Positions 22,088 to 34,769 are shown, counted from the stretch's first letter. The stretch: 64,000 nt of DNA from Straminergon stramineum (GCA_963920665.1 OY987271.1:4094501-4158500); one strand, 5' to 3'. The notes: generated by a model from the sequence alone, not told the origin. Program-made: numbers and translations.

Positions 22088-22573
22088 TATAATAGATGAA
22101 CCACTCTAAGATTCTTGCAACTTCAAGTGCTATTAATAATCTATTGCTTGTTGAGACCGATTGAGATGGTGTTTACATTTGGTTCAAAATCAATCCACGC
22201 ACTAGGACTAGAGTAACTTGCCATTTACCGCACACATCCAAAAAACACCCAACAATTGTTGCCATTTATTGTACACTAACTTGCACGATGCAACTAGCAT
22301 TTCAATTACCATGGGAACAAAATTTTGTATCACCACTCAATGACCATACATTATGCGGTAAAGGGTTGTAAATAATTTTTAACTAGATTTTAGCTTCATC
22401 AACTTTAGATTGCAATAAAATTTGTAGGAAGAAATGTTTTTGCATTCTATTTCTTGAAGGTGAATCTTAACATGACATTTAATAATCACGCCAAATTTCA
22501 AAACATACAAGTCTCTATGTTTATGTGGAGAAGGACTTGAATTTTGTCTGTGCGGTGATTGGCAAGTTTAATA
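22088..22573. other. Intergenic sequence
   Basis: No gene or shared repeat recognised between the TTAA element and the family F element. Confidence 0.4.
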
Positions 22574-22903
22574 TAAGGTAGGAGGTCCATAAAGTGCTCA
22601 TCTAAGAGCTGAAACCAAAATTTGGGGAGCCTAAACTTCTTGAAATATTTTTCAGTAAATTTTCCTTGAAAGACAAATGGAATTGACATCAATCCAAGTC
22701 GTTTCATATTTTTTGGAGTTTTGTAGAATTAGTTCTGAATTTTTTTAAGTTGAAATGGCATAGGGCTCTAAAATTGCCCACCTCCTCAAATGTACACTAT
22801 TTGTACATCATTGGTACAATGAAAAAGTAGCATGTTCAAATAGAGTACATTTACAGAGGTGGACAATTTTAGAGCCTGTGTGCTTTTAGAACCTCCTACC
22901 TTA
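22574..22903. mobile_element. Family F element F1, mariner-like, TA target
   Basis: 330 bp; left end TA-AGGTAGGAGGTCCATAAA, right end TTTAGAACCTCCTACCT-TA. The termini are inverted repeats and TA is present at both ends, the target of the Tc1/mariner group. Copies F2 (30364) and F3 (42405) share the interior GATGCCAATTCCATTTGTCTTTC (in inverse orientation here) and the AAATATTTCAAGAAGTT block. Non-coding, so a non-autonomous element. Confidence 0.8.
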
Positions 22904-23008
22904 GTTCCTACAATTTCTCACTCCAAAAAATATTCATAAAATTTAAGAGAAATTGTCCATTTTTCTCCGGTTCTGACTCTTCCTCCCATTATTGCCACTG
23001 AGTGGAGC

Positions 23009-23269
23009 ATGGAGAGGGCGACAATGTTTTTTGTTACCGACAGCATCACCATTCACATAACGTACAAACTTGAATGTGAGGATGGATTCCAGTTCCAGCA
23101 CATGATGTGCGCTCCCAAAGACAACAAAGAAATTATGAGTGTTCAGTTTAGGACTGACATTGTTCCAAATTCCTCAAATTCTATGGACATTGGCATTCCG
23201 AGTATTTGGCTTCCTCCAAGAGGCCACTCACCAAAGACAATTGAATTTGGTTTAATTATGCATCGGTGA
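23009..23269 (+). CDS. Unrecognised open frame of 86 residues, possibly a gene fragment
   Basis: The frame is open from MERATMFFVTDSITIHI to the TGA before 23270 and has balanced composition in an otherwise AT-rich, frame-poor region. It contains SITIHITYKLECEDGFQF and GIPSIWLPPRGHSPKTIEFG, which read like real protein but match no family I can name. It could be an exon, a captured gene fragment or chance. A GGTGAG follows close to its end, so a splice donor is possible. No neighbouring exon was identified. Confidence 0.3.
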   Translation: MERATMFFVTDSITIHITYKLECEDGFQFQHMMCAPKDNKEIMSVQFRTDIVPNSSNSMDIGIPSIWLPPRGHSPKTIEFGLIMHR

Positions 23270-23286
23270 GCATCGTCACATGCCAT

Positions 23287-23970
23287 CCATACCTTAAGTT
23301 AGGTTGTTTGTTTGTTTTGTTTTGTTTGTTATGTTGAGATCTCCGAAAATATGCATCCCTTGGTCATGTTTTTGGTACCGTCATAAAGCCCTTGGTGAAG
23401 AGGGATGCACAGGCTTTGTTTTGAGGCATGGGGACCTATATATGAAAGTTATGGATTTTTGAGTTATTTATGGATCTTGAATTATGCTAAATTATGTATC
23501 TTTCGGACCAATCATGCATCAATTGGTCACATTCTTGGTACCATTGGAAAGATCTCTATGAGGAGGGGTGCATGGGGTTTGTTTCATGACACTTGGACCT
23601 ACAATGTGAAAGTTATTGAAGTTTGAAGTTTTTATGAATTAGAAAATTAGAAAATTACTTCAATTTTTATTTTGGTTGTAGCAAGAGCTCAATGCGCGCT
23701 AGTATTTTTAAATTAGGTAGTTTGTTTTCTTTTGTTTGTTAAGTTGAGATCTCCTAGACCATGTGTCCCCCGATTGTGTTCTTGGTACCATCAGAAAGCT
23801 CTCAGCAAGGAAAGGTGCATAGGTTTAGTTTTGTGGAGTTTAGACCTATGGTGTGAAAGTTATTGAATTTCAAAGTTTTGATGAATTAAAAAATTAGAAA
23901 ATTACTTTCACCTTCATTTTGATTGTCGCAACAACAAAGGGCACACTAGTCCATACCTTAAGTTCTACTT
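23287..23970. repeat. Degenerate tandem repeat array of about three units
   Basis: Units run from a TTGAGATCTCC block through TGGTACC(A/G)TCA and GTGCA(T/C)(A/G)GG, then GACCTA..TGTGAAAGTTATTGAA and GAATTAGAAAATTAGAAAAT; they start near 23335, 23510 and 23745. CCATACCTTAAGTT occurs at both edges (23287 and 23950). The AAAGTTATTGAA motif echoes motifs in other repeats of this window. Non-coding. Confidence 0.75.
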
Positions 23971-24061
23971 TTTGTTTTGTATTAGATGAGATTGAGGTCT
24001 TGTGTAAGGCTGCTAGATCCTAGACAACTGGGAACATGGGAACTTTGTCACATCAAATGTC

Positions 24062-24210
24062 TGAAACTAATTTGTAACTAATTTCATAAAGGGCCAAAAA
24101 ACAATAAGAATTGACTTAGGTTTGATGCTAATTCCATTTTTCTTCCTTCAAGAAATTAACTGAAAATTATTTCAAGGAGTTTAACTACCCCCCAAATGCA
24201 ATTAGCTTTT
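24062..24210. mobile_element. Family F remnant
   Basis: The segment matches the right half of F2 and F3 (ATTTGTAACTAATT, GATGCTAATTCCATTTTTCTT, AAATTATTTCAAGGAGTTTAAC) but lacks both termini. The TTAA element A4 starts 12 bp later and may have inserted into or next to it. Confidence 0.65.
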
Positions 24211-24221
24211 AATAGGTCACT

Positions 24222-25180
24222 TTAACCCCTAAATGTATTTGACTGTGCTTTCACCAAAAATGCTCCAAAACTGTGATTTCAAATACAAGTACCAAATTTT
24301 AGAAAAAATACATTTTTCGATTCATATAATTATAGGATCTTAGTACTATACTAACTATAGTTTAAGAAGATGTGAAAAAAAAATTCAGAAATTTCTACCT
24401 TGTAAATTGCAAGATATTAGAGTTTGAATTGACAAGAATCATTTTTGGGCCATGCAAAAATATAGGCAGCTGCACTTCACAAGGTCACATTTGTAAGAGA
24501 AAATGTCCAAAATGGTGGTGCTTCTTTTGATTCATTCTTCAAGACAAGTTGGCTAGATGCTTGAAAAAATTCAGATCATTTGTGATTTTACAACATATAG
24601 GAAAAGAAAATAAGTAGAAAGAAATAGAGAATGATTCAAATTTCAAAATTGCTAAGAATTTGTTTATGGAATTGAAGGATGCCAATCCAATGGTTGTAAT
24701 GTTGTAATAAAAAAAATCTACACCCATGGTTTTTATATTTTTCCAAAAATATGGGAAATTGAGTTAAGTAAAGGGCTTCAAAGTTTATCTTAGGGTGGAA
24801 ATTCCATAACTGCCCACAAACAAAAACTCCTTATAACTTTCATCTCATTAATCAAAATGGAATTATTTAAATCTTTTTCAAATATATATGAATTTAGAAA
24901 ACCAATTTCAAATTTTTGTTTAATAAAAAAGTAATTTTTAAAGAATTTTTTTGAATTGCCTAGGCTACTTGGGCTCCCACTGAGAAACAAAAATGACATA
25001 TCATGCAATAACTTTTTAACCATGTAGTCAAATGTTATGAAAATTGTTGTGCCTAAAAGCTATTTCTTGAGCACATATTGTGTGAAAATTTCAAAGAAAA
25101 AAATTAAAAATTCCATTCATAGTGAGTTGCCCCAAATTGCTATGTTGCTAATAAACATAGTTTGGGTATTTAGAGGTTAG
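24222..25180 (+). mobile_element. TTAA family A element A4, full length
   Basis: 959 bp from TTAACCCCTAAATGTATTTG to GTATTTAGAGGTTAG; the last TTAA has mutated to TTAG. It carries all family A blocks and the GAGTTGCCCCAAATTGC right-end subtype shared with A3 and A5. Non-coding. Confidence 0.85.
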
Positions 25181-25316
25181 TAGAGCACTAGAACAAAGTA
25201 TTGCTTCAGGTGTTTTCAACATACCTTAATATGTGGAGGTTATTGTTGCACTTCAACTGCCCAATGTATATTTACCAATAAAATTATTGATTGACTATTT
25301 TTCATTTCATTGTTAC

Positions 25317-25554
25317 TTAACCCATAAATGACAATGAGATTGCAAGTATTTTTGGGTCGATGAATGACAAAGAATCCTTCTATGTAGGACAGAAGTGCAA
25401 CTCTATTCATCTCCAAAATCTTGGACACAAAGGAGAGATCTTCCGCAGTAATTTGACCTCCAATGAGTATTTTCGAGTTTTTTAAAGTAGATGATGTCAC
25501 ACGATTCCAAAAGGGCTGATTTTCACACTCATCAATCTGTCCTTTAAGGGTTAA
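25317..25554 (+). mobile_element. TTAA family C element C1
   Basis: 238 bp from TTAACCCATAAATGAC to CTTTAAGGGTTAA, sharing GACAAAGAATCCTTCTATG, GGACAGAAGTGCAA, GAGATCTTC and TAGATGATGTCACA with C2 and C3. Only TTAA is duplicated. A 108-residue minus-strand frame overlaps it, but the frame is broken in the other two copies and is not accepted as a gene. Confidence 0.82.
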
Positions 25555-25715
25555 GTACACAAGCATGAACTTAAGTACAAGGACAGATGGTATGGATCTG
25601 ATGTTGAGATTCCTTGAAGTACTTTGTTCCTGACGTAATTCTGATGGTGGAGGAATGGATGGTTATTGAACCAGCATTCAAAATCGGATTGAGTTTTGGA
25701 AACATACAACTCTTT

Positions 25716-26004
25716 TTAACCCTTAAACGATGCCGAAGATGTTTCCGGTCCGTTTCAAGTTGGTCCTTTAACCCATAAACGATGCATCAGGCGTTTTTTG
25801 TCCAATGAATGACAAAAAATTCTTTTATGTAGGACAGTAGGACAAAAGTGCAATTATTCATCCTCAGTATTTGGGGTGAAAAGGGGAGATCTTCTACAGT
25901 AGTTTGATTCCCAATGAATATTTTTGTTTTTTTAAAGTAGATGATGTCATACAGTTCCAAAAGGGCTAATTTTTAAGGGCACCAACTTAGTGTTTAAGGG
26001 ATAA
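25716..26004 (+). mobile_element. TTAA family C element C2 with a duplicated left end
   Basis: The full element is 25768-26004 (237 bp), with its right TTAA changed to ATAA. In front of it a second, partial left end (25716-25767, TTAACCCTTAAACGATGCC) repeats the first about 25 bp. This looks like one element inserted beside, or unequally duplicated with, a remnant of another. Confidence 0.72.
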
Positions 26005-26373
26005 AGGTTAATTTACATGCAAGTTGTTTTAGAACATAACATTGATTTCAATAGTATGCACTATCGTTGCATTGGGCTCTACTATACATTGCTTCATTAG
26101 CAACTATGTAGATAGGTGGAGGCTCAATGTAACAAGTAGGATGCATGAAGGAAAGGCAGTGGGCACAAAGGCTATTGAATTTTATGTTGAGAAACTAGCT
26201 CTTGGATTTGTTGTAGAGTCATTGAAATACAACTTAATTCCTTTGTTGTTCTAAGGTGGGTACCCCCTAAATTGTAGCTTTTTGCTATTGTATGTAGTTA
26301 CTATTCTTAGGCTTGTCAAAATTTTGTATTTTCTTATTGGCAAGTGAAGGGAGGTTCAAATGTACCACAGAAC
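26005..26373. other. Intergenic with an unrecognised 70-residue frame
   Basis: A plus-strand frame at 26042-26254 encodes 70 residues that match nothing known to me. It may be chance. The stretch ends at the inverted repeat at 26374. Confidence 0.3.
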
Positions 26374-27171
26374 ATGTCAGGGTGTATGCATAGTTGAGTG
26401 GACCAAAAGCGACAAAGTCCCTATCCCTCAAAGTCCATAGGCAAGCTCTAAGCTAGTAGCCATTCCAAGTGCTATAGTACCCTATAAAGGCAAGAGAATG
26501 TGTACATTTGAATTAGATGGGTGTGGGTAAAGCATACAAAGGTTGTAGGCCAAAAATCTTTATTGGAGTTTCGATCTACAATTTGGATGTTCTTAGAAGT
26601 GGTAAAATTTTAAATAACTATATTTTAGAATGATCCCATATTCTTGTATAATGTTCCATTGAAAAGCATACCCATATAGAGGTTTCCATACTAAAGGGAT
26701 TAGCCAAAATAAAAATGAAGAAATAATAAAGTAAGGCTTTGAAAGGGACATTTCAAAATATATACCATTTTAGATGATAAAAAAAGTCCCTAATTCACTA
26801 TTGCAATACATCTATGATATGTGAATAATCAATTTGGAACACTTATTATCATATCTACATACTATAGAGTCCATTTTATTTCCTTGTAGAAGTTTATATA
26901 TTCAAAAAGCAAGCTTAAATACATAATGTGGACACTTTGACAATCCATAATAATCCTTACAAAAGTCCCCCTATACTTAATGTGAATGATTTTCTCTAAA
27001 CATTCATTACATGGTTGCTTAAGCAACCATATATAGAATAAAGTGTATAACTTTTTTTATATATAAAAATATTTTTTATTATATGCAATAGTGCTTGCAA
27101 TAAGAAGAGGTTCTAGAAAACATCATTGTGATAGTGATTTTAGTCCACTCAACTATGCATTCACCTGACAT
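26374..27171. mobile_element. Inverted-repeat element of 798 bp (family M)
   Basis: The left end is ATGTCAGGGTGTATGCATAG followed by TTGAGTGGACCAAAA, and the right end is its reverse complement with only three differences over about 33 bp. The interior is AT-rich and non-coding. No target duplication was identified beyond the repeat ends, and only one copy is present. Confidence 0.72.
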
Positions 27172-29165
27172 TTGGATATTGTATGCAAAAATTAGGAAGG
27201 AACCAAGTTTGGTTTTAAAATAATTTCTTACACATAGGTACATATTTGATTTTGGAGATGCACATAGAGTGAAGATGGCAATTTAGGGTTAGTGGGGCAT
27301 TTGGGTGTCTACACCTTACACTAGTGTCTATAAAAAGATACGTAAGTTTTTGGAACTTCAAATGTAATGTGGGCTTGTGGCAAATCTTCTTAGTCAATCA
27401 ATTCACAAATTCAATTGAATGAAACTCTAGGATATTTTTCAATAATAATGTCTTGAAGCTAAGTCATCTAATATATTAAGTATGCAATGTCATAACCCTT
27501 GTTACAAAATCCATCATATTTTCATCCTGGAGTCTAAATATCATCTAATTATTTAATTATTTCATAGGATATTCACCATGAAAACCTAGAGTGTAAGGAG
27601 TGAGCACTTTTCTTCAATGTGAGCATGATGATTCATTACAATTTGAAGTTGCTTGTATATATGCATGTGTGTATGTATGTATATACAAAAGAACAGTTCT
27701 CAACTTCATTCATTTTTCACCATGCAACAACAAGTTGAAATTGCATTTTCAAGCATTATTATGATTGGTATGGACTTATGTATCTTTCCTAAAGTCTATT
27801 GTATACTATCCTACTTTAATAAAAGAGATATCCTTTCATTCTAATTCTAGTTTTACTTTGTATTTTGTTTTTGACTACTTATGAGTAAGCATGTTCAATA
27901 CAATTATTGAAGTACTTCATATCTTTACAGACTAATAGAATTGTAGTCAATTTAATTTTTTTATTTGATTCAAACATTAGAAGTATAGAGTAAGAAATAT
28001 GGAGGCAGGAAGTTGATCATGAGTTCCTCCAACTTTGAAGTTGCATGAGAAATAAGGAACTATACTACAAAAGTTTTTATCTATATAACACTTATTTACT
28101 TTTTTAGTAAGGTCCTATGCAAATGTCTTCATATAGAGCTTCTATTGATGCAAAGCCTCTTTCTCTTCAATTTAAATCCAGAAAGGTGAAATGTATTCCA
28201 TTTGATTAGTTACAACTTTCCAAATTTAATGTACATTTGATTTTTTAATTAGAGTTATTCTTAATTCATCTTGTGATTGATAGAGCAAGATTGAACAAAT
28301 TAGAACATGAAAATCAAACTCATATGAAATGAAGCCATGTTGTAGTTTGTAATTTGTTTTGTTCAATCTTTCTCTTCTTGTCTCTAAAGATGGATTAAAA
28401 AGAATTTCAATACTTTCATGTCAATATAAAGTCATTTAGCAATGGTATCAAAGTGTCTCAAGAGAAAAAATAATAATTCACTAATATAGATAGCATGTGA
28501 CAAATGTTCCATTGTCATAGATGCTTGCTTGAGAAACTCTTCAACCACATAATACCAATTTTCTTCTTTTATTTACTTGTTTGTTGAATTTTCAAAATTC
28601 AAAATATTAAATTTCTTCCTTATTATGAAGAGGAGTCTTTTACCTTACTAATTACCTTGCTAAATAATGTTATGAAGAAGATTATATGTATGTGTTTCAA
28701 AAAATTAGAGAAAGGTTCTAGAATTTTAAAATTTTAGGTTCATTCCAACCTACATAGCATTTTGGATACTTGAAGCATCCAATCCATTTTCATTACCATT
28801 GAAGATTAAATCCTAGATATTGATCTTTGTAATTAACACATTTTAGAACTCAACATCATAAAATCCACCTTAACCCCTTAAGATCAACAATCAAATTTTG
28901 AAGAGTGGATGAGGCAAACACATTTTAAGCACATAAAAATGTGTTCTTCAATACCTCAATTTCTTGTAGATTCTTATTTTAGTTCTTTATCATTTGTGGG
29001 GTATTGATTCTAAAGACTTTGCTTTTGGGATTCTCTATAAATTCAAAGGATATTGGTAGGTCTAGACTCAAAAATTATCTTTTCCAATTCAAAAAACAAC
29101 CATTCAAAAACTACTTGAATAAAAATCATCAAAAATCACTATGATTAGAACTTAATATTTTGAAC
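27172..29165. other. AT-rich intergenic sequence with a solo TTAACCCC end
   Basis: No gene was recognised; short frames exist but have no family resemblance. A terminus TTAACCCCTTAAGATC stands at 28870 without a right partner before the next element at 29166. Confidence 0.4.
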
Positions 29166-30121
29166 TTAACCCCTAAATGTATTTGACTATGTTTTCACCA
29201 AAAACGTGTCAAAATTGCCATTTCTAGTATAAGTACCAAAATATAGAAAAGAAATACATTTTTGGACATATGTAACCATAGGATCTTGTAGTATGCTAGT
29301 TTGAGAAGATGTGGAAAAAATTTCAGAAATTTTCACCATGCAAATTGCAAGATATTAGTGTTTGAATTGACAAAAAGCCTTTATGGGGCCCTACAAAAAT
29401 CTGGGCAGTTGCACTTTAAAAGGTCAGATCATTATGAAAAAATGTCCAAAATGGTTGTAACTCTTTGGATAATTCCAGGAAAGTTCGCTCTATGCTCGAA
29501 AAAAATTTAGATCATTTGGAATTGTACAACATATAGGAAAAAATTAGTAAGTAGAAAGAAGTAGAGAATGATTCAAAATACTAAATTGTTAACAATTTAT
29601 TTATCAAATTGAAAATTTCCAATCCCAATGGTTGTAATGTTATAATAAATAATCTACACTTAAATTTTTTTTATTTTTTTCCAAAAATATTGAAAATTGA
29701 GTTAAAGAAAGGTCTTCAAAGTTTATTTTAGAGTGGAGATTCCATTTCTACCCACAAACTACCCACAACTAAAACTCTTCATAACTTCCATCTCATAAAT
29801 CAAAATGGAACTTGATTCAAAGCTTTCCACATATATATAAATCTAGAAAACCAATTTCAAATTTTAATTTTCAAAAAAAGTGATTTTTAAAGAAGTTTTT
29901 TTTGTTGCCCAGGTTGCCCACTTAGCAATGAGAACTACATATCATACAATGACTTTTTAACCATTTATTCAAAAGTTATGAAAAAATTTGGGCCTTAAAG
30001 ATACTCCTCAAGTACATGTTGTGTGAAATTTTCAAAGAAATGAAATAAAAATTCCTTTTGCAGTGAGTTGCCCTGAATCACTATGTCTCCAAAAAATGCT
30101 ATTTGGTCCTTTAGGGGTTAA
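29166..30121 (+). mobile_element. TTAA family A element A5, full length
   Basis: 956 bp from TTAACCCCTAAATGTATTTG to GGTCCTTTAGGGGTTAA, with very well preserved ends. The TTGCAAGATATTAGTG core lies about 175 bp in. Right-end subtype as A3 and A4. TTAA is the only flanking repeat. Several short frames inside are chance. Confidence 0.88.
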
Positions 30122-30363
30122 ATTAAAAAATTATTGTGAGAATCACAAATATTCAATCTACAATCAATTTAGAAGGATTTTTCAATTTTTGTTTTCAAAT
30201 TTTATTGAGAATATTGGTTTGTGTAAAATGGTTGATCTCACTGTATGGATATGATCTATGGATCATATTTTACAACTGTTGTTTGGGAGTTATTATTAAA
30301 TCATTATTTTAAGTTGCATTTTATAGTATATCTTCACAATTGTAGAAATTAGTGGACTACCAT

Positions 30364-30679
30364 TAAGGTAGGAGGCTCAAACTCCGACTAGGCATTAAAG
30401 GCGATCAAGACTTAGATATATGCTTTGCTTTCTCCAATGTACCAACTCTGGACATTTCAGAAGGTGGTCGCTTTTGATGACCACAAAAGACTATTTTTTT
30501 CAACTTTAGAAATTTGTAACTAATTCCCCAAACTCCCAAAAAATATGGAATGACTTTGGTTAGATGCCAATTTCACTTGTCTTTCAAGGAAAATTTACTG
30601 AAAAATATTTCAAGATGTTCCACCTCCCCAAAATTCAATTCCAACCCTTAAATGGACGATTTATGGACCTCCTATCTTG
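30364..30679. mobile_element. Family F element F2
   Basis: About 316 bp from TA-AGGTAGGAGGCTC to GACCTCCTATCTTG; the right TA target is changed to TG. It matches F3 closely in TTTGTAACTAATT, GGTTAGATGCCAATTTCA and TTTACTGAAAAATATTTCAA. Non-coding. Confidence 0.75.
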
Positions 30680-33600
30680 GTCCTTAAAGAGTTAGTGATC
30701 AATTTCACTTCACCAATGAAATTAGTTGAGAATAATGGATAGGGTGATAGTTCTCCATCTTCTAGAATATTGTGTAGCAAATGACCTAGAATTCTTTTTA
30801 GACTTATAAATAGTTGTACTTTAATAAAGATTATAATGTGGTTACAATCAATTTTCAACAAAGAAAAAACTATATTGATCAATATGTATAATTTTCTTCA
30901 TTGAATAGATAAAGTTAATGATTTATATCATTAGAAGCATGATATCTTGTACACATTTGAAGGTAGTCAAAAAGAAATAATCCTATCAACTTATAAACTT
31001 TAGTGCATTCAATATGCTCTTAATGCACATACCTTCCCTCAACTTATAGAAATACTTGAAATTCTTTATCAAATTTTGATTCTCATCCTTGATTGTTTTA
31101 CTTCTTATTCAAATATGTTGTAGCCTATCAATGATTTTGAAAAAGATCATTGAAACTAATCAATCCGAAGCATGGTTACATCTTACATAGCAAAACAACT
31201 TTCTTGAAAACATCTATAATGAAAGGAGGAATCAATTTTTTTAATGTACACTTGTGATACTTAAATGATATGAGAAGATTGTTGAAATTTCTTTAGAATT
31301 GTTATCATGAATAATTTTAGATTTATAGTTTCAGAAATTCATATATTATTGATGTAAATTTCTTTTAGTAAACCATACTCAATTTTGTGTATCATATTCT
31401 AGAACAAGATCTCATCAAACATATGAGAGATGAGTTGAGTAATTTATAGAGTGCCTAAATCTATCAACATATTGCAATATTGCATGTACTTTGGATAAGA
31501 TTCTTCTTCTTCAACTTAAGTTTCTTTTAAATTACTTAAATGAATCATCATGCTATTAATATATTTCAAACCAAGACCATTGTATCTATACATTTACAAA
31601 ATATTCAAAATCCTTACTAGTAGAATAAAAGTTTAAAAAATCAATTAATATTCTATTTATCATTGCATATTTAAAAATATATCTTTAGTTTATGACCATA
31701 ATTTTTAATTTTTAGTATATAAATAATAAAAGTTCTATAAATATGTAATATGCAATGATTATTAATTTGATGATGATAAATCTTTGAAATTTTGAAATTT
31801 ATTGGATAATTCTTAATAATCAAATCCAATGCTTGTTAGTATATGCCTAGCATTTCTTTCAAAAATAGAAAAATTCGTATTTTAAATCATATTTCAGTTC
31901 TATTGTATAGTATTTATACATTTGGAACTCAATTATAGTTTGGAATATCTTTGTTTGCATTTTAATAACATTCAATTTTTAAAATGGTTTTATATTTTCT
32001 TTTTGAATTTTCTTTAATGATTGCTTAGGCCCCAAGTCTAAAGCTTGCATTGAGAAAATGCATGAAAATATGGAACAATCCACCATAAATAACAATTTCT
32101 TACATTATAGTTGGATCCAATGTGAAATTGGCAAAATCTTAGCAAATTAATAAAGAATGAAACGAGATAATCTTCTCATAAAAAAGACAATGAATCTCAA
32201 AGATGAGACTTTTAGTCATATCATTTGAATTTTTTCTCTCATAATTCTAATGACCAAACAATTCCTTTAATTCAGTTACAAATATCTAAAAGCAACAAGC
32301 ATGAAATAACATGAAATCCTAAGGTCCTAAACTTTGATTGAGGAAAAAATCATTTTTCAACTTTTTCCATTAGTTATTCCAATTTATATTTGTCAAAGTA
32401 AGAAGAATAGTTGTGAAGTGGTTGTGTTTACATGGCTCTTATATGATATACTAAAAACATTTGCCATGTAGGATTTCAAACTATTTTTTGGAGATGGATT
32501 AGACATTTCTTAATTCAAATATGTAGTATGTTACAAGCTACCATAAATGCAATGGATTGTTTTGAAGCTTGTTATTTCATCTATTGTTGTAGATGGTATT
32601 GGTTCAAATTTTGAACTTAAAAACAATTGGGAACATTGCTATCATTTGAAGCTTCAATGATTTTGATTTTTTAATCTTTGTGGACTTTTTAAATATATAA
32701 AAAGAAAATTTTCTTCTTTGTGATAAAAAAATAACTTGACTTCTACAAGTCATAATTTTTCATATTTGTTTGTACACATTTTCAATCACAATAGAGATTT
32801 AAAAAGAAAGTAAAGAAAATCCATACAAATAAAATTGGAATAGAAACTAAACTTAATAAGGTTCAAATTTTACTCCACCCCCTAAAATTTGGATTCAAAA
32901 GGTTCAAATTGAGTTTTACCTTTACTTAGCAATTTTGACAATATGATAAATAAAGTATTGGCTAATTTGAAACCATGAATATATGGTCTTGAATTCATGG
33001 AGATCATTAATGGCTCTAATTGAGGCAATGAGAAAATTGCAAGAAGTTCTCAAATTATATTGCAAGGAAATCCATGTCATGGGAATGTTTTATTACTACA
33101 CAAATTACTTCAAATAGTAAGTCTCGTAGTAATGATACTAACTTGTATTTTAGAGAATTATGTGAATTTATGTGATACCATAATATGAAAATGACAATCT
33201 TTTTGATAAAATCAATATAATGTGTTCTACAATGGTTTTCTTATATTGCCAAAAATGATATGATTTCCCTCAAAATTTCATCCAAATTCCATCTACACCA
33301 TCCAACTCTCATCCAAAATCGTGTAGGGAGTTTCACAATTTTGAACTCTCATACTAATTGAATTAACATGCATAGTAAGATATAAAATACCTCCATCAAT
33401 GATCTTGAATTATGTAAGAGAGAAAAACAAAACATTTTCAAACATTTGCATGAAATTCAATGTCTTCCTTCATTAAATAAACTTCTTTAGTCATCCAAGA
33501 ATTGATTTTTCTTTTTGATTTTCCAAGGCTACAAATGTCATTTCAAGATCATTCCTAAGACTTGCACAATCTAAATTACCCTTAGAAAAACAAGTGGTTC

Positions 33601-33841
33601 TCAAGAGTACAAAAGTTAATTACATCCATTGAATTTGTGACCTTATTGCAAAGCCCCTATAAATGCTCATGTATAATATACACTCCTTAAACATGAAAGC
33701 CAAAGGTGGAATTTTGATGCATGTATAATGAGTACTTTAAAAATTCATAAATTATTTATATAATGTCCCAATACTCCATGATAAGAGAATTTTCAATCTT
33801 TTTTCAATTGCCGGCAACACCATACATAAAACTAAGGCAAT
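30680..33841. other. Long AT-rich stretch without recognised features
   Basis: More than 3 kb in which I saw no gene, no RNA gene and no copy of the window's repeat families. Short frames on both strands are at chance level for this composition. It could be old, decayed repeat sequence. Confidence 0.4.
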
Positions 33842-34769
33842 TTAACCCCTTAAGTTCCTTGAGTATGTTTTCACCAAAAATGCTCCAAAACTATCATTTC
33901 TAGTTTAAGTACTAAATTTTTTTTTTAAAATCCATTTTTGGACACATTTAACAACAAGATCTTGTAGTAAGATGGTTTGAGAAGATGTTAAAATATCCAA
34001 AAAATTTCACCTTGTAGATTGCAAGATTTAAGCTTTTGAATTCAAATAAATCCTTTTCTAGCCTTGCAAAAAACTAGGTAGTTGCACTTCACAAGCTCAC
34101 ATTTGTATGAAAAAATGTCCAAAATATCAGTGCTTTTTTGGATTCATTCTTTAAGGCAAGTTGATTACATGCTTAAAAAATTTCAGATCATTTGGAATTG
34201 TATAGCATATAGGAAGAAAATAGTAAGTAGAAAGAAGTAGAGAATGATTTAACATATAAAATTGTTAAGAATTTAGTTATGAAATTGGAAAATGACAATC
34301 CCAATGGTTGACATGTTTTAATAAACAATCTACATCCTATGATTTTATTTTTTCCAAAAATATTGAAAATTGAGTAAAATAAAGGACTTCAAAGTTTAAT
34401 TTAGATTAGAAAATCCATAATTGCCCACAAACTAAAACTACTCATAACTTTGGACTCATTGATCAAAATGGAATGATTCAATTCTTTCCACGTACATATA
34501 ATTCTTCAAAACCAATTTTGATTTTTGTTTCTTGAAAAAAAATGATTTTTTTTATTTGCCCAAACTATCCACCCGGGGGAAAAGGTAACATATTGGGCCA
34601 CAACTTCTTACTCATATTTCTACATGTCATGCAATTTAGTGCACATGAAAAATATTCCTTGGCCCCACCTCTTAAAATTTCAACCTAAAATATGAAAATC
34701 TCTAGTCACACATACATGTCTAAAACTTCTATGTTGATGAAAAATGCATGTTGGTTCTTTAGAGGTTAA
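33842..34769 (+). mobile_element. TTAA family A element A6, full length
   Basis: 928 bp from TTAACCCCTTAAGTTCC to GGTTCTTTAGAGGTTAA. It contains the complete family A block order and the right-end subtype of A1 and A2 (GAAAATCTCTAGTCACA). TTAA flanks only. Non-coding. Confidence 0.86.

Noticed and set aside
25240..25566. 108-residue minus-strand frame
   Set aside because: It lies almost entirely within TTAA element C1, and the frame is not kept in C2 or C3.
30680..33841. Search for LTR retrotransposon or LINE coding sequence in the long AT-rich gap
   Set aside because: No reverse transcriptase, integrase or protease motif was seen in any frame, and no long direct repeats.
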